Below are positions 20,820 through 31,768 of a stretch of DNA of 64,000 bases, in pieces. The stretch's first letter is position 1; each line of letters opens with the position of its first letter. Source of the DNA: Armigeres subalbatus (Eukaryota > Arthropoda > Insecta > Diptera > Culicidae); NCBI RefSeq assembly GCF_024139115.2, contig NC_085140.1, positions 45,850,180-45,914,179 on the forward strand. Direction: 5' to 3'. The position numbers and the translations under genes are program-made. The notes under the pieces are model-generated. The model was not told where the DNA came from. It worked only from the letters and a program-made list of their open reading frames with translations, and ran no database searches.

Positions 20820-21414
20820 CCCGACTAGAAGCTCATATCAAAATTATATCATCATATGTTATTATGTTATACAAAATTTTTATAACAAAATTTGTTAGAA
20901 ATATGGTGCAGGATGTTGTTAAAATATCTAAATTTCTATCAAAACTTACACTACTCGAAACAAAAAATATCAAATTTTGTTACAATTTTATCATAAAAAT
21001 AACATATTTTGTTAGAAAATTTATAACAGAATCAGATACAAAATATACTGATTACTGTGCAGTTACAGGTCGTGATAGGTCTCCAGATTGTGATCAACAT
21101 TCAGAAATATTAGTTTTTTTCTGAACAAGAACATTTTTCAAGAACATGAAACTAAGAACATTACAAATTAGACAACTTTTCCTAATTACATCAGCGTTTG
21201 TGATATCTATGGCAGGAGATTTTGCTACATCTATTTCAATTGCCTACTGTTGGGCAATTCGGTATTAACAATTTTTTAAATCTTATTATGTTAAAATCCT
21301 GTTACAACATTTGAAAGATAATGACTACTAAGAACAAAATTGTGTCAAAATAAGTTATAAAGATCACAATATGTTAAAATTATGTTAAGTTTTAGTTATG
21401 ACCTTCTAGTCGGG
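20820..21414. mobile_element. 595-bp TA-flanked MITE
   Basis: The terminal inverted repeats CCCGACTAGAAG and CTTCTAGTCGGG are flanked by TA (20818-20819, 21415-21416). The interior is AT-rich with frequent TTGTTA and ATATCAAA words and no coding capacity. Confidence 0.75.
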
Positions 21415-21573
21415 TAGTTAATGAGAACGGATGATTTGTCCATACAAGGAAATTCATTTTACTTTAAATGTTGTGGCGCCATCTCGTTCAAACAGCACCT
21501 TTGTCTTTGCCTTATTGACATAAATTTAAAAAAAATATTGTTATCAAAAATTTATTTTTAATGTTAAGGTACA

Positions 21574-21841
21574 GTGGGGCAAGTGGGTAAAGGAAATCGT
21601 ATATTTCATGTTCATCAAGTCATAAAAGTTGAAGATAATATTGAAATTGATCATATTTATGACATAACGAATCATCTATCCAATCTTTATATGCCTGCGA
21701 ACAAGATCTTTGAAAACTATTTTTAGGATACAAAATATTTGGCAAACAAAAAAATCGGTTTCAATTTTTCACTTGCCCCACATGTGGGGTAAGTGAAAAA
21801 ATGATTTTAAAAGAGGATTTTTTAATATAAGAACACATTTT
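21574..21841. repeat. CAGTGGGGCAAGTGGG element, partial
   Basis: CAGTGGGGCAAGTGGG at 21573-21590 follows TA and resembles a TA-type MITE end. The inner complement CTTGCCCCACATGTGGGGTAAG is at about 21772-21793. A convincing right end was not found, and the Feilai at 21852 may have inserted into it. Confidence 0.4.
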
Positions 21842-21851
21842 CTGTTCATGT

Positions 21852-22150
21852 CTTCTTCTTCTTCTTCTTCTTATTGGCATTACATCCCCACACTGGGACA
21901 GAGCCGCCTCGCAGCTTAGTGTTCATTGAGCACTTCCACAGTTATTAACTGCGAGGTTTCTAAGCCAGGTTACCATTTTTGCATTCGTATATCATGAGGC
22001 TAGCACGATGATACTTTTATGCCCAGGGAAGTCGAGACAATTTCCAATCCGAAAATTGCCTAGACCGGCACCGGGAATCGAACCCAGCCACCCTCAGCAT
22101 GGTCTTGCTTTGTAGCCGCGCGTCTTACCGCACGGCTAAGGAAGGCCCCA
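21852..22150 (-). mobile_element. Feilai-type SINE, full length
   Basis: Minus-strand copy, with its (AAG)n tail read as CTTCTTCTTC at the left end and the tRNA-like head CCGTGCGGTAAGACGCGCGG at the right end. Target duplication CTGTTCATGT is at 21842-21851 and 22151-22160. It contains the 40-bp segment missing in the copy at 15735. Confidence 0.92.
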
Positions 22151-22160
22151 CTGTTCATGT

Positions 22161-22716
22161 ATTTCATGCAAATGATAACTATACTGAATAGAGCATAACT
22201 GTGACCTGTTAAGGTGCTTTTTGACACTTTATGAGAGTCAAAGGGCGCTAGAGTGCCTCCATTGAATGATTTTTATATTTTTATGTTTTCTTTACTTGAA
22301 TTTTTTGAGATCTAATATCTCATCTCCATTTGTGTCTAACACTACTTTCTATTTCAAGTTTATAGTAAGATAATGAACCTTGGCGATAATGCAGAAAAAT
22401 TATCTTTGAAATATTCATCAAACCTGGAATCATATTGTGTTTCATTAACAATCCACTTATTATTTCAGTAGAAGAGTCTACATTACCAAATAAATAAATT
22501 TTATAAATTTCAACTAAATAAATCATAATAGTTGATATATTTGCAATAGTAGTGATTCTTGTATTTAAGCTAAATAACATTTTTTCACGAATTATTTATC
22601 AAACATGGATTATTTAAAACACTGACACGCTTGGCACTTTGGGTTCGTGATTTAGTATTACCACGTATCACTGTAATAACCAAAAGCCTTCGAATGAGTT
22701 CGAATTGGTATCATTT
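22161..22716. other. Unassigned AT-rich sequence
   Basis: No gene or repeat recognised. Confidence 0.4.
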
Positions 22717-22947
22717 CAAGACAAAATTTTCAAAACGACTTATCTGCTTTTGTAAACAAAGATTCAAACGAAGATTTGACGAATCTGATAGCTCTCCCAC
22801 GCAAACCAACACCATCAACAGGTAGCGGCATCCTTCACCTACCTATTGATGGTGTTGGTTTGCGTGGGAGAGCTATCAGATTCGTCAAATCGTCGTTTCA
22901 ATCTTTGTTTACAAAAGCAGATAAGTCGTTTTGAAAATTTTGTCTTG
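22717..22947. mobile_element. 231-bp foldback element, copy 1
   Basis: Nearly perfect inverted arms start CAAGACAAAATTTTC and contain CGACTTATCTGCTTTTG and TGATAGCTCTCCCACG, meeting at a short GGTAG-containing loop. A second copy lies at 24269-24497. No clear target duplication was found. Confidence 0.85.
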
Positions 22948-23329
22948 ATTTGTTTATATACGCCTAATAGAAATTATTTGTGTTTGGAAAAATAGAGAAA
23001 TGCATTCAGTGTCGGAAAATTTTCACATGCCCCACCCATGGTAAAAAACAGGCAGAGAAATAAAATATTTTTTTCAAAATTTATGATGTTCATATCAATA
23101 TTTTTGTGGCTGGAATTCAAAACTACAAAGAAAACCAACTTATCAATGCACTAATTGAATGTGTTATGGAAACCAACATCAAAAAATATTTGTATTTATT
23201 GACACGCAAAACAACTTGTTCAAAAGATAAACTTGAAAGGTTAATACATTTTTACTCTCGCATGTTGAAATGGTTCATTATTTCACAGGGCTTGCAACCC
23301 AATGAAGATGAGCAAACCACGCATGCCTC

Positions 23330-23470
23330 ATTGGCCAATGAGATAGTGACGCGTGTGCGTGCGCGAACGCGTCCAAGACAAAAGGAATCCTCTTGCTGAT
23401 ATTCTGCTTCACGAGTGCTTAGACGCGTTCGCGCACGCTCACGCGTCACTATGTCATCGGCCATTCTCTT
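23330..23470. repeat. GC-rich inverted repeat
   Basis: GACGCGTGTGCGTGCGCGAACGCG (23349-23372) is mirrored by an imperfect complement (CGCGTTCGCGCACGCTCACG) at about 23427-23446, with ATTGGCCAATGAGATAGTGA partly mirrored outside. The arms are separated by about 55 bp. It stands out from AT-rich surroundings. Confidence 0.7.
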
Positions 23471-23822
23471 GCTTGCTTCACAAGCAGCCAGTGGTAGTGA
23501 GGAAACAAATTCGGCAATCAACACGAAGCTTCGATGCTCTTGTCACACATAAGCTACTGAATCATACATGTTCGTTGTTTGATCGCCTACCGAGGGAAGC
23601 GATTGTAACGAACTCTTGTGTTGATGTCACTCCTGCGTTGTATTACGAGAGAAGTTGATACATAACAAAGCAAAACAATTCTAAATTTTGCAGCTGTTCT
23701 CAGGCTGCAATATACGAGACAAATGTAGCGCTTCTCTCTGAATATATGTTTTTACGTAGCAGTTTTGATCCACACGCGCAACAAAAAAATGCAGTTATTT
23801 CGAAGGGCTAGAGAGTAGAGAC

Positions 23823-24251
23823 TAAGAGTGAAATCAGGAGTGATTCAATTTCATTCCAAATTTTCGACCACTATTCTAGTTTGAATCTGGAGCCAAATAG
23901 AACAAACTCGCTGGTTTCCCCAGCAGTGTTCTATTCATGTTTTTCAAATTTTCAATTAAATGAAATCATCATGTTGGCGCCAAGAAAGGTGCCGTAATTG
24001 CAAAGTGGATTGATCCGTAGATAAAATGACGCATTCATACAACAAAACCATTGGAAAATATTTGAATCTCGTGATTCAATCGTGGTTCAAATCTGCAGAA
24101 AATAGAACGGAGCGTTATACCAGTTTTATTTTTTTGACATTTGACTGGTATAAAAAATGAATCTAGAACAGCTGCTGGGAAAATGAATGTTTCAGATTCA
24201 TATCAAACTGACAGCCTCGAATGATTTGAATCACTGCTGATTTTACCCTTA
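23823..24251. mobile_element. Probable MITE with 25-bp inverted ends
   Basis: TAAGAGTGAAATCAGGAGTG and CACTGCTGATTTTACCCTTA form imperfect terminal inverted repeats. The interior has no coding potential. No target duplication could be established. Confidence 0.5.
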
Positions 24252-24268
24252 TGGGTCAAACACAATTG

Positions 24269-24497
24269 CAAGACAAAATTTTCAAAACGACTTATCTGCT
24301 TTTGTAAACAAAGATTCAAACGACGATTTGACGAAACTGATAGCTATCCCACGCAAACCAACGCCATCAATAGGTAGGTGAAGGTTCTCGCTACCTGTTG
24401 ATGGTGTTGGTTTGCGGGAGAGCTATCAGATTCGTCAAATCGTCGTTTGAATCTTTGTTTACAAAAGCAGATAAGTCGTTTTGAAAATTTTGTCTTG
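24269..24497. mobile_element. 229-bp foldback element, copy 2
   Basis: Same foldback as 22717-22947, starting CAAGACAAAATTTTC and ending with its complement. The two copies are in tandem 1.3 kb apart. Confidence 0.85.
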
Positions 24498-24507
24498 GTA
24501 TAATCTA

Positions 24508-24956
24508 TCTTCTATATAGGGGAGATGACGACTTTTGCAGTTTTTGTTCTATTATTGTCCCTGTCAGGGGGTTTTCTATAACCAATTATGCTCAAATTTG
24601 GCCTAAACATTCTTTGCATATCAAAGAATATTGTGGCCGAATTTCATAAAATTTGGTCAACAAAAACGCCCTTGACAATAATAGAACAAAACCTGCCAAA
24701 CCCCTAATAAAAATGAAATGGTCTGTGTTCGTATCCGCATAACTCGAAAACGGCTGGATAGATTTTCTACATTCCTTCAGCAGATATGTTCGTTATCGTT
24801 TCCGACGGGTTTATATGATATTTTTATTTTCTCATGCGAAAATCACGAGTAAGGGCTGAGAAATTATGAAAAACTAAAATTAAGATATTTCGCATGGGCG
24901 GCTCAGAACGCGCATTTTCGCCTACTATGCAGGAGAACGTCTGCTGGGTCGACTAG
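24508..24956 (+). mobile_element. Short Helitron with nested MITE
   Basis: It begins TCTTCTATATA after an A and ends GGGTCGACTAG before a T, as Helitrons do. Internal words TCCGCATAACTCGAAAACGG and CTATGCAGGAGAACG. A TA-flanked MITE (24519-24704) is inserted near its 5' end. Non-autonomous. Confidence 0.75.
24519..24704. mobile_element. TA-flanked GGGG-end MITE, copy 1
   Basis: Inverted ends contain TTTTTGTTCTATTATTG and CAATAATAGAACAAAACC. TA lies at 24517-24518 and 24705-24706. The same family is at 39800-40023 and 41669-41857. Confidence 0.75.
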
Positions 24957-25347
24957 TCTTCTTCTATCTTCTTTTTTTAACTATTGTGTTTATTTGACAG
25001 GCTCAGGCGTGTATAACACTTAACGGAGCCGAGACTTTATGATATTTACAATCGATATCATCTTATTATCAACAGTTAGTAAGGGGAAAGGGTATAGACC
25101 AAGATACTCGTGGTGACTCAAGGTTAGATTGCGTAATTTCATGATGGACTAGGTTGGGATTTAGGTTTGAGGTATAACAGCTGCTCATCCGGGTATTTGA
25201 CGTCATTAACGGTATGGCGTAGCGTCGGGCTCGAGTTGTGGTTCGTCAGGGAGCATCTTCCGGATGGCCATAGCTTCGTATTACACAGAACAATAAGACA
25301 AAAACAAAACAAAAACGAGAAAGAAAAAAAATAGGGGAATTAGACTT

Positions 25348-25596
25348 TTATGTCAGACGAACAAAGAAAGGCATATAAACCACATCGCGATCCCCCAGAA
25401 CACCTCTTACTTCCCTGTAGGGTTGTTTACCTCGGGCCACAAGGGTATCCAATAGTTGCTCTCTGGAGGCGTCGTTCTCCGAGCAATAGCAAACTACGTG
25501 ATCGATGTCATCGTAACCGGCTCCACACCTACATAGGTTGCTATCGACCAGGTTTATTCTATAGAGGTGTGCGTTTAGTGAATAGTGATTGGACAT
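25348..25596 (-). pseudogene. Cysteine-rich C-terminus of the same retroelement
   Basis: Begins MSNHYSLNAHLYRINLVDSN, then CRCGAGYDDIDHVVCYC, a Cys/His cluster typical of the C-terminal zinc-like motif in I- and R1-group LINEs. It is separated from the RNase H frame by one break. Confidence 0.75.
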
Positions 25597-25605
25597 AAGT
25601 CTCGA

Positions 25606-26286
25606 CTACGTGCGAATGAAGCCTCGGCTTAAGTCCTCACCTCTGAACCACGCTCGCGCAGAAACTTTAGGAACTATGGAAAACAGCCACCGTCCAAGTT
25701 CATTGTGTGACCAAATCATTTGCCAATTTTGAAGAGTACTCTGACGGACTAATGGGAAAAACTCATTGTTCGAGATTTGTCTATCATAAACTTCACCTTC
25801 CTGTGCGCCCACCTTTGCTAGCGAGTCCGCCTTCTCATTGCCATAGATTAGGCAATGGGACGGGACCCATACAAAGGTAATCTTGAATGATCTTGCGACC
25901 AAATCACGCATCTGCTCTCTTACAGTTGTAAGAAAGTAAGATGCGTGCTTAAGAGGTTTCATCGACCGGAGTGCCTCGATAGAACTAAGACTATCCGAGA
26001 AGATGAAATAATGGTCTGCGGGCTGATCGGAAATTATCCCCAAAGCGAAATTAATTGCTGCCAGCTCAGCAACATAAACCGAACACGGTTCTTGAAGTTT
26101 TCGGAAGGTGGTTGAATTTACGTTGAAAACACCGAAGCCAGTGGATCCGTTAATGCGAGAACCATCAGTGAAATATCTGTTGCAATCTGTTGTATTGCAA
26201 TTGACATGTTCATATTTTTCAGAAAAAATGGAAGGGATAGATATTTGTCGAAGATGATCTGGTATTCCTTGAATAGCGTGTTTCAT
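25606..26286 (-). pseudogene. RNase H domain of the same retroelement
   Basis: Residues that would be catalytic are kept: Asp in RYFTDGSRINGSTGFGVFN, Glu in SVYVAELAAINFAL, Asp in YFIFSDSLSSIEAL, and the late motif VWVPSHCLIYGNEKADSLAK (His and Asp). Frames continue into RGEDLSRGFIRT. This RNase H belongs to the non-LTR element and would remove RNA from the RNA:DNA hybrid. Confidence 0.85.
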
Positions 26287-27381
26287 GGACGGATCGTATT
26301 CAATTGAGGAACTGTCATTGACGAAGTGAATTGTCTAAGCGTGTCTAAGTGTCCTTCCAAACAATTGTCAATATCTTTAATATAGAAATTGTAAAGCAAG
26401 GAACTTAAACATGAACCTTGGTAAAAGCCCATGTAGCTATTTCTGGAAGTTGTCAGAGTGCCGAGAGTAAAGTTCATGTGTTTTTCTGACAACAAATTGT
26501 ACAAGAAATTATTCAAAATAACGGGTAATCCACTACTGTGCAGATTTTCCGACAGTACTTCTATGGAAACGGAATCAAAAGCGCCCTTAATATCCAAGAA
26601 AACTGAAACCAGTTGCTCCTTGTGCGCATAGGCCAGCTGTATATCTGAAGAGAGCAACGCTAGACAATCATTTGTTCCTTTACCTTTTCGAAAACCGAAT
26701 TGAGTACATATTTGACAGTAATGCATTTTGCTCGACCCAATGGTCAATCCTTGAAAGCATCATTTTCTCCAATAATTTCCTCATGCACGATAGCATGGCA
26801 ATCGGTCGGTATGAATTGTGATCAGGCACTGGTTTCCCAGGCTTTTGAATAGCTATTACTTTGACCTGTCGCCATTCTGGGGGCACAATGTTGTACTCAA
26901 TGAAACAGTTGTACAGGTCAAGTAATCGTCTTTTAGCGATATCTGGGAGGTTTTTAAGAAGATTGAATTTGATATTATCGCATCCCGGAGAAGAATTGTT
27001 TGATGATAGAAGAGACACAGATAGTTCCAGCATTGAGAATGGTCCACCCAAAGAATCGGGATCAAACGTAGATTCTCGAAATAGCGGTTCTGTTGGTACG
27101 GAATCTGGACAGACCTTTTTTGCGAAGTTGAATATCCATCGATTGGAGTATTCTTCACTCTCGTTGGTGGAAATGCGGTTCCGCATGTTGCGGGCCGTTT
27201 TCCAAAGTGTTGTCATTGAGGTTTCTCGTGATAGTCCCTCGACAAAACGTCGCCAGTAGCTACGTTTTTTAGCCTTGAGAAGATTTTTGAGCTTTCTTTC
27301 AAGCCTCAAATACTCTTCGAAAAGCTCAGACCTTCCGTGTTTACGGAAAGCCTTGAAGGCATCAGATTTCTCGGAATACAA
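26283..27381 (-). pseudogene. Reverse transcriptase domain, catalytic box deleted
   Basis: Two overlapping frames encode one RT. Seen in order: AIQKPGKPVPDHNSYRPIAM, FRKGKGTNDCLALLSSDIQ, box A VFLDIKGAFDSVS, and box B YMGFYQGSCLSSLLYNFY, where the usual Pro before QG is Tyr. The sequence then passes from CLEGHLDTLRQF directly into the region before RNase H. The YADD box and thumb are absent, so the enzyme is inactive. A frameshift lies around 26680-26747. Confidence 0.85.
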
Positions 27382-27421
27382 CTTAGTACATTCATCATCC
27401 CATCCAGGAGTGGCTGGTCTT

Positions 27422-28789
27422 AGGTCGCTAAATTATTATATCGAATAAATGCTAATTTCTTAACCTTCTTTGTGCATTGGGGTCCATTTCGACCAAGCAC
27501 AATCAAAACAACGCTGTAACTTTGTAACGCAACGAGATAAAAATCTGTAAAATGCTGACATTGCCTAACTTTTGGAAACTAAGATTTCCTGAGAAAATCA
27601 GCTTCCAGCGACATCTAACCCTGTTTATGCCCTCCAAAGCGAGACATCCAAGCACCCCTGGATCCAGGGAATACTATCTGGGATGATCCCCGGTACCACC
27701 TTTGCCTGGATCCCCGGCCATTGCGGCATCAGGGGAAATACTGAAGCCGACGCCCTGGCGAGTGTCGGACACGAAGGTTTATTATACACCCGATGAAATT
27801 GACGAAGAGCGTCGTCGTCCAGAACTGGGATCGGATATGGAGCAGCAATAGAGGGCACTTCCTTAGAAAAATTAAAGGAACCACCCACTCCCGGAATGAA
27901 CCAGCCACCCAGAAAGAGCAGCAGGTCATCTCAAGGCTCCGGACCGGCCACACAAGGATCTCTTACAATTTTGGTGGGAGCCCTTTCCGGTCCCGTTGTG
28001 TGTTGTGTGTTTTGAGCACTTTGTCTGTCGGTATCCCAAATACGACTACCCTCGAAATCTCTATGGAATACTGGGTAGTATTCGGGACGCACTGGCGGAT
28101 GATGAAGCTGCAATGACTGCCATCTTTTGCTTCTTGAAGAACGCCCGATTATTTTATGAAGTTTAGCACCCCGATAGCCTCATAACCTCAAGCATCGGGA
28201 ATGAGGCCCTTCACAAAAGGCGAACGGGTATTTCCTATTAGATTGGCAAATTTTTGGCGAGGAGTCTATGGATTAGGGCCTTACCACAACTTCAATCCTT
28301 CAGAGGCATACGTTACCAACGGAGAACAGCGCATCATTAGGACCACAGCAGGACACCAAAATACGGCTAAATACAAGCAGGAGTCCCGAATGCAGTAGTC
28401 GTAGGAGAGCAGAGCAGGAGGTCAAGCCTCACAGGACTTACCTGCACCAAAATTATCCTATCCACATTGGAGCGCCAGTGTCTAACTCGGCTTTTGTGTA
28501 GTGTGCAGGGATTGAATCCTAAAGAGAATGAATAAGTCTCTCACTTATCATCTCTGTATACATATCTGATATGTAGCATACCGCGAGAAACTTTTTTCGC
28601 AAGCTGTCATGATAGAGAACTGATTCGGGAGGCAATAATACCCCATTATAAATTTATTTTAGAAAACTCTAAATGCGGGGAGCACTGACTGATGATGCAA
28701 TTCAACTTATTCTACACAGCTGTGCAGTAACCAACACGAAATGAGGGAAAACAAAGCGAGAATCACCATTTTTCTTTTTTCATTACGAG
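27422..28789 (+). mobile_element. RNase H-bearing retroelement, copy 2
   Basis: Matches 17705-19649 from AGGTCGCTAAATTATTAT to CATTACGAG but lacks the Helitron, so it shows the empty site at 27438/27439. It is also missing about 270 bp corresponding to 18816-19087. Its coding part (about 27609-28165) is damaged: the segment after LLYTR is shortened and the zinc-like motif is replaced by RCVLCVL. It abuts the truncated 5' end of the minus-strand LINE. Confidence 0.75.
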
Positions 28790-28804
28790 AGGCCAATTCA
28801 AAAA

Positions 28805-29045
28805 GTTCAGCCCAGACCTTCGCGATTATTTCGTAACCAGTCATTCTGGCAAATTGTGGGTGCAATCAATAATGAAAGTCTTCTGTGACTCCCAAATGTC
28901 CCAGAAACAGTCCTTTGGAAGATCTGGAACATCTGTAAAAATGGCCAACTCCAAACTTTGTCCCAGAGCTTCGCGATTGTTTCGTGATAATATGTCCTGG
29001 AAAATTATCAATGCAATCAATAATGAAAATCTTCTGTGACCGTAA
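28805..29045. repeat. Two tandem copies of a roughly 155-bp repeat
   Basis: CCCAGACCTTCGCGATTATT...GTCTTCTGTGAC at 28811-28890 is repeated as CCCAGAGCTTCGCGATTGTT...ATCTTCTGTGAC at 28963-29040. Further diverged copies are at 30765-31020. Confidence 0.7.
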
Positions 29046-29059
29046 AATGGCCAACCCGC

Positions 29060-30764
29060 ATAATCATGAACCATTAATAGACCATTCCTCAAACTGTTAA
29101 TAACGTTAAACAACATTATTCTTACTATTTGGGTTACGTCAGATACAAACGATAAACTAACCTCATCATAGACAATGTTAACAGTATGATATATTGTTTT
29201 TGGCTTTTCAACTATTCGGGTAATAGGCGGTTAAGTATAATTAACATATAGAAATGGAAATTTTCCAGTACATCTTTTTCGGCGAACACCTTGTGATATG
29301 GTCTGATTACAATCCACGGTTTCAGATAAAATTATACGAGGCGGAATACGGGGTATAATATGAAAACAGTTGAACCATATGCGATTTAAATCTGTTGTAC
29401 CGTATATCTTACTGTTTATTAATAAGAGTATTATTTGGATAAATTTCATCAAATAAAAATAAATTTGGCGTCTAATTTCGTTTCATATTTTATTTAAAGA
29501 ACATAAATATTACTTTTATATTTAAAAACTAATGGATATTGAAAAAGTAATTAACATTTGTTAGCATATAGTACTTGGTAGAATTTTTTAGCGTGCAGCT
29601 ATATAGCCTGTCGGACCACCGGGACCGCCGCAAGCCAAACAAATTTCCAGAAGAATTAATGTCGCCTGTAAGAAGAGTGAAACGTGAAAAAATACACCAT
29701 ATTCTAATCATTGCGGAGAGTGTATTAAAAAATAACCACAGATAACAGATGTTGAGGCTGGCATCCTATACGTGTGTAAACATCCGCAACCGTTAATTCA
29801 AATGTATTTTAAATTGGGACCGCGTTTGGCAATCGATTGGAGATGGCGCAAGGATCATTGTTATTGAAAACGCAGCCCGATTGCGGCTGTCAAATGCATT
29901 GGCTGCGTTCGATGGTTGTAATTCAGCTGCATCCTTTGGTACTTCCGCAATCAGTTGAGTAGATGGCAGTAGTGGGCCAACGTATATCAATTCAAAAGTT
30001 TACACAGGATTTTCAATAAAATTTGTTCTAGCTTCAATGTCTGTTATCTGTGACATAACTTACTATTAAATCAGCCATGGCCAACATTATTGCACAGACG
30101 GCACACCGAGCATGAATCTCTTATTTCCATAGATGGTCAATCTGTGAATCAAGCATATATTTGTATTAATGGTATTATATTCGATTTATATTTATTATGA
30201 TATTCAATCACTTACCTTCAAGTTTTACGCATGCATGGGAACTTCATTAAATAAAAACTGAGCAAAAACAAATCAAGTAAAACAATCTCGCGAATCGAAC
30301 ATGGATGGATGCTTGAGAAAAAATGCAAGCGAATGATACATACGCACACTCATTACTCAACTAGAACACTTATCATATATTTAGCATGGGATGATTTGAT
30401 TGATGCGTGTGTGTGATATCATGATAAAACACTATGAGCTGTTGAGATGATACATGATCTCCTAACCGTATTCCATGTTGTTACTATATCTCTTATCAGT
30501 CGATATTAGTTTTTTTTATATTTTTTTCTCAAAAACCAATCAGACGTGGAATGCAAAACATTATAAGCAAACAATACGCCGTATGTTCATCTCATATGGT
30601 ATCGTAGATCAAACATATTGTATAGTGCTATTTCAAGATTAATTAAAAGTCGGACTGAAAGTCGACGGTAATCCAAACTGTAACAATATAGCTTGATTCG
30701 AGTTAATTGTATCTACAGTCCTGCAGATCGTTTTTAATTATGCGGGAATTCCAATACATATTTC
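29060..30764. other. AT-rich stretch without clear gene
   Basis: I see no convincing coding exon. One weak minus-strand candidate (29588-29665) is discussed under findings. The rest is AT-rich and unassigned. Confidence 0.4.
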
Positions 30765-31020
30765 ATCCCAGAGCTTCGTGATTTTTTCGTAGCAATCCAT
30801 CCTGTCATCCATTGTTGATGCAAATGCAATCAATAGTGGAAGTCTTCTGTGACCTCCAAATGTTTAAGAATCGGTCCTCCGGGAGATCCAATATATCCGT
30901 AAAAGTGACCAATTCTAAAAGTTTATCTCAGAGCATATTTACCCATCCTGGCGATGCACGACCTCCTAATGCACCCGAAATGGTACTCCGAAAGATCCGG
31001 AACACCCGTAAAAATGGTCA
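30765..31020. repeat. Diverged copies of the 155-bp repeat
   Basis: CCCAGAGCTTCGTGATTTTTTC, GTCTTCTGTGAC and GGTCAATTCCAAAAG words match the pair at 28805-29045. It runs directly into 24-bp satellite-like sequence. Confidence 0.6.
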
Positions 31021-31024
31021 ATTC

Positions 31025-31170
31025 CAAAAGGAATTCACGGAAGAACACTCGGAGGAATGTCTTTAGGAACTTCCCGAGGAATTACTTGATTAACTTCTGG
31101 AGGAATTTGCAGAGGAACTTCCGGAGGAATTTACGGAGTAACATCCGGAGGAATGGCCACTGGAACTTCC
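31025..31170 (-). repeat. Degenerate fragment of the 24-bp satellite family
   Basis: GGAGGAATTTGCAGAGGAAC and TTCCGGAGGAATTTACGGAG show the same 12-bp rhythm as the intron 6 satellite, in its reverse orientation and strongly diverged. Confidence 0.65.
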
Positions 31171-31235
31171 GGGTCTTCTAGAGAAATGAAATTGATAAGA
31201 AAATTGTAGGTAAGACAATTATTTTGAGCTTTTGG

Positions 31236-31380
31236 TGGAATGTCTTTACTTGTCATAAAACGAGTTTGTACAATTCAATTTAATTCCACCACTTGATTGT
31301 ACCTGTGATAGATACGTATTTCGACCTCAACAGTTAGGCCGTCTTCAGTTTCTCGTACTTGACAAGACTTTTATTATCGT
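31236..31380 (-). mobile_element. Possible Penelope-like element end
   Basis: The minus strand reads CTGAAGACGGCCTAACTG then TTGAGGTCGAAATACGTATC. This resembles terminal sequences of Penelope-like elements as I remember them. Only a fragment, low certainty. Confidence 0.35.
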
Positions 31381-31768
31381 CATTGCATATGTGGGATGAA
31401 CTTCCGGGTGCGTTTTGTGTATGGAAGGTGTCGTAACCAGGGGTATAGCAAAAGTCAAAATCACCGTATCAAGCATGAAATACATACCTAGATATGTTTA
31501 CTCTTTTATTCGTTGACTTACACAGATTTATAACTTAAAAATGATTTATTCCTCTGAATCGTGTAGTGCACTAACTGTGCACGCCAAAAAAAAACGAGTC
31601 GTTTACAGGAGTTAACCCAGTTGAAACTCATGGAAAAAGGTCAACTGAATTAAACGTGCACAAACCGAAAATGTCAGAATGCCCAAAACTGTCAAAATTT
31701 CCAAAAGTGTCAAATTCATGTTTACTACGGTGCATCTGTATGGGGTTGACAGCTGCGCTATATCCCTG

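Larger units (their letters stand above)
24975..27421 (-). mobile_element. 5'-truncated non-LTR retrotransposon with RT and RNase H
   Basis: A single degenerate element read on the minus strand. It begins within the end of the endonuclease region (ATPGWDDECTKLYSEKSDAF), followed by the RT N-part, RT box A and B, an RNase H domain and a cysteine-rich C-terminus. The 3' UTR runs to AATAAACACAATAG at about 24987-25000. The endonuclease core is missing and the reading frame is broken several times. Confidence 0.85.

Noticed and set aside
23106..23399. 97-residue + strand open frame
   Set aside because: It ends in a GC-rich inverted repeat (VRARTRPR) and shows no family features.
29793..29990. 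Minus-strand open frame with IYVGPLLPSTQLIAEVP
   Set aside because: No start codon or usable acceptor precedes it and it resembles no family I know.
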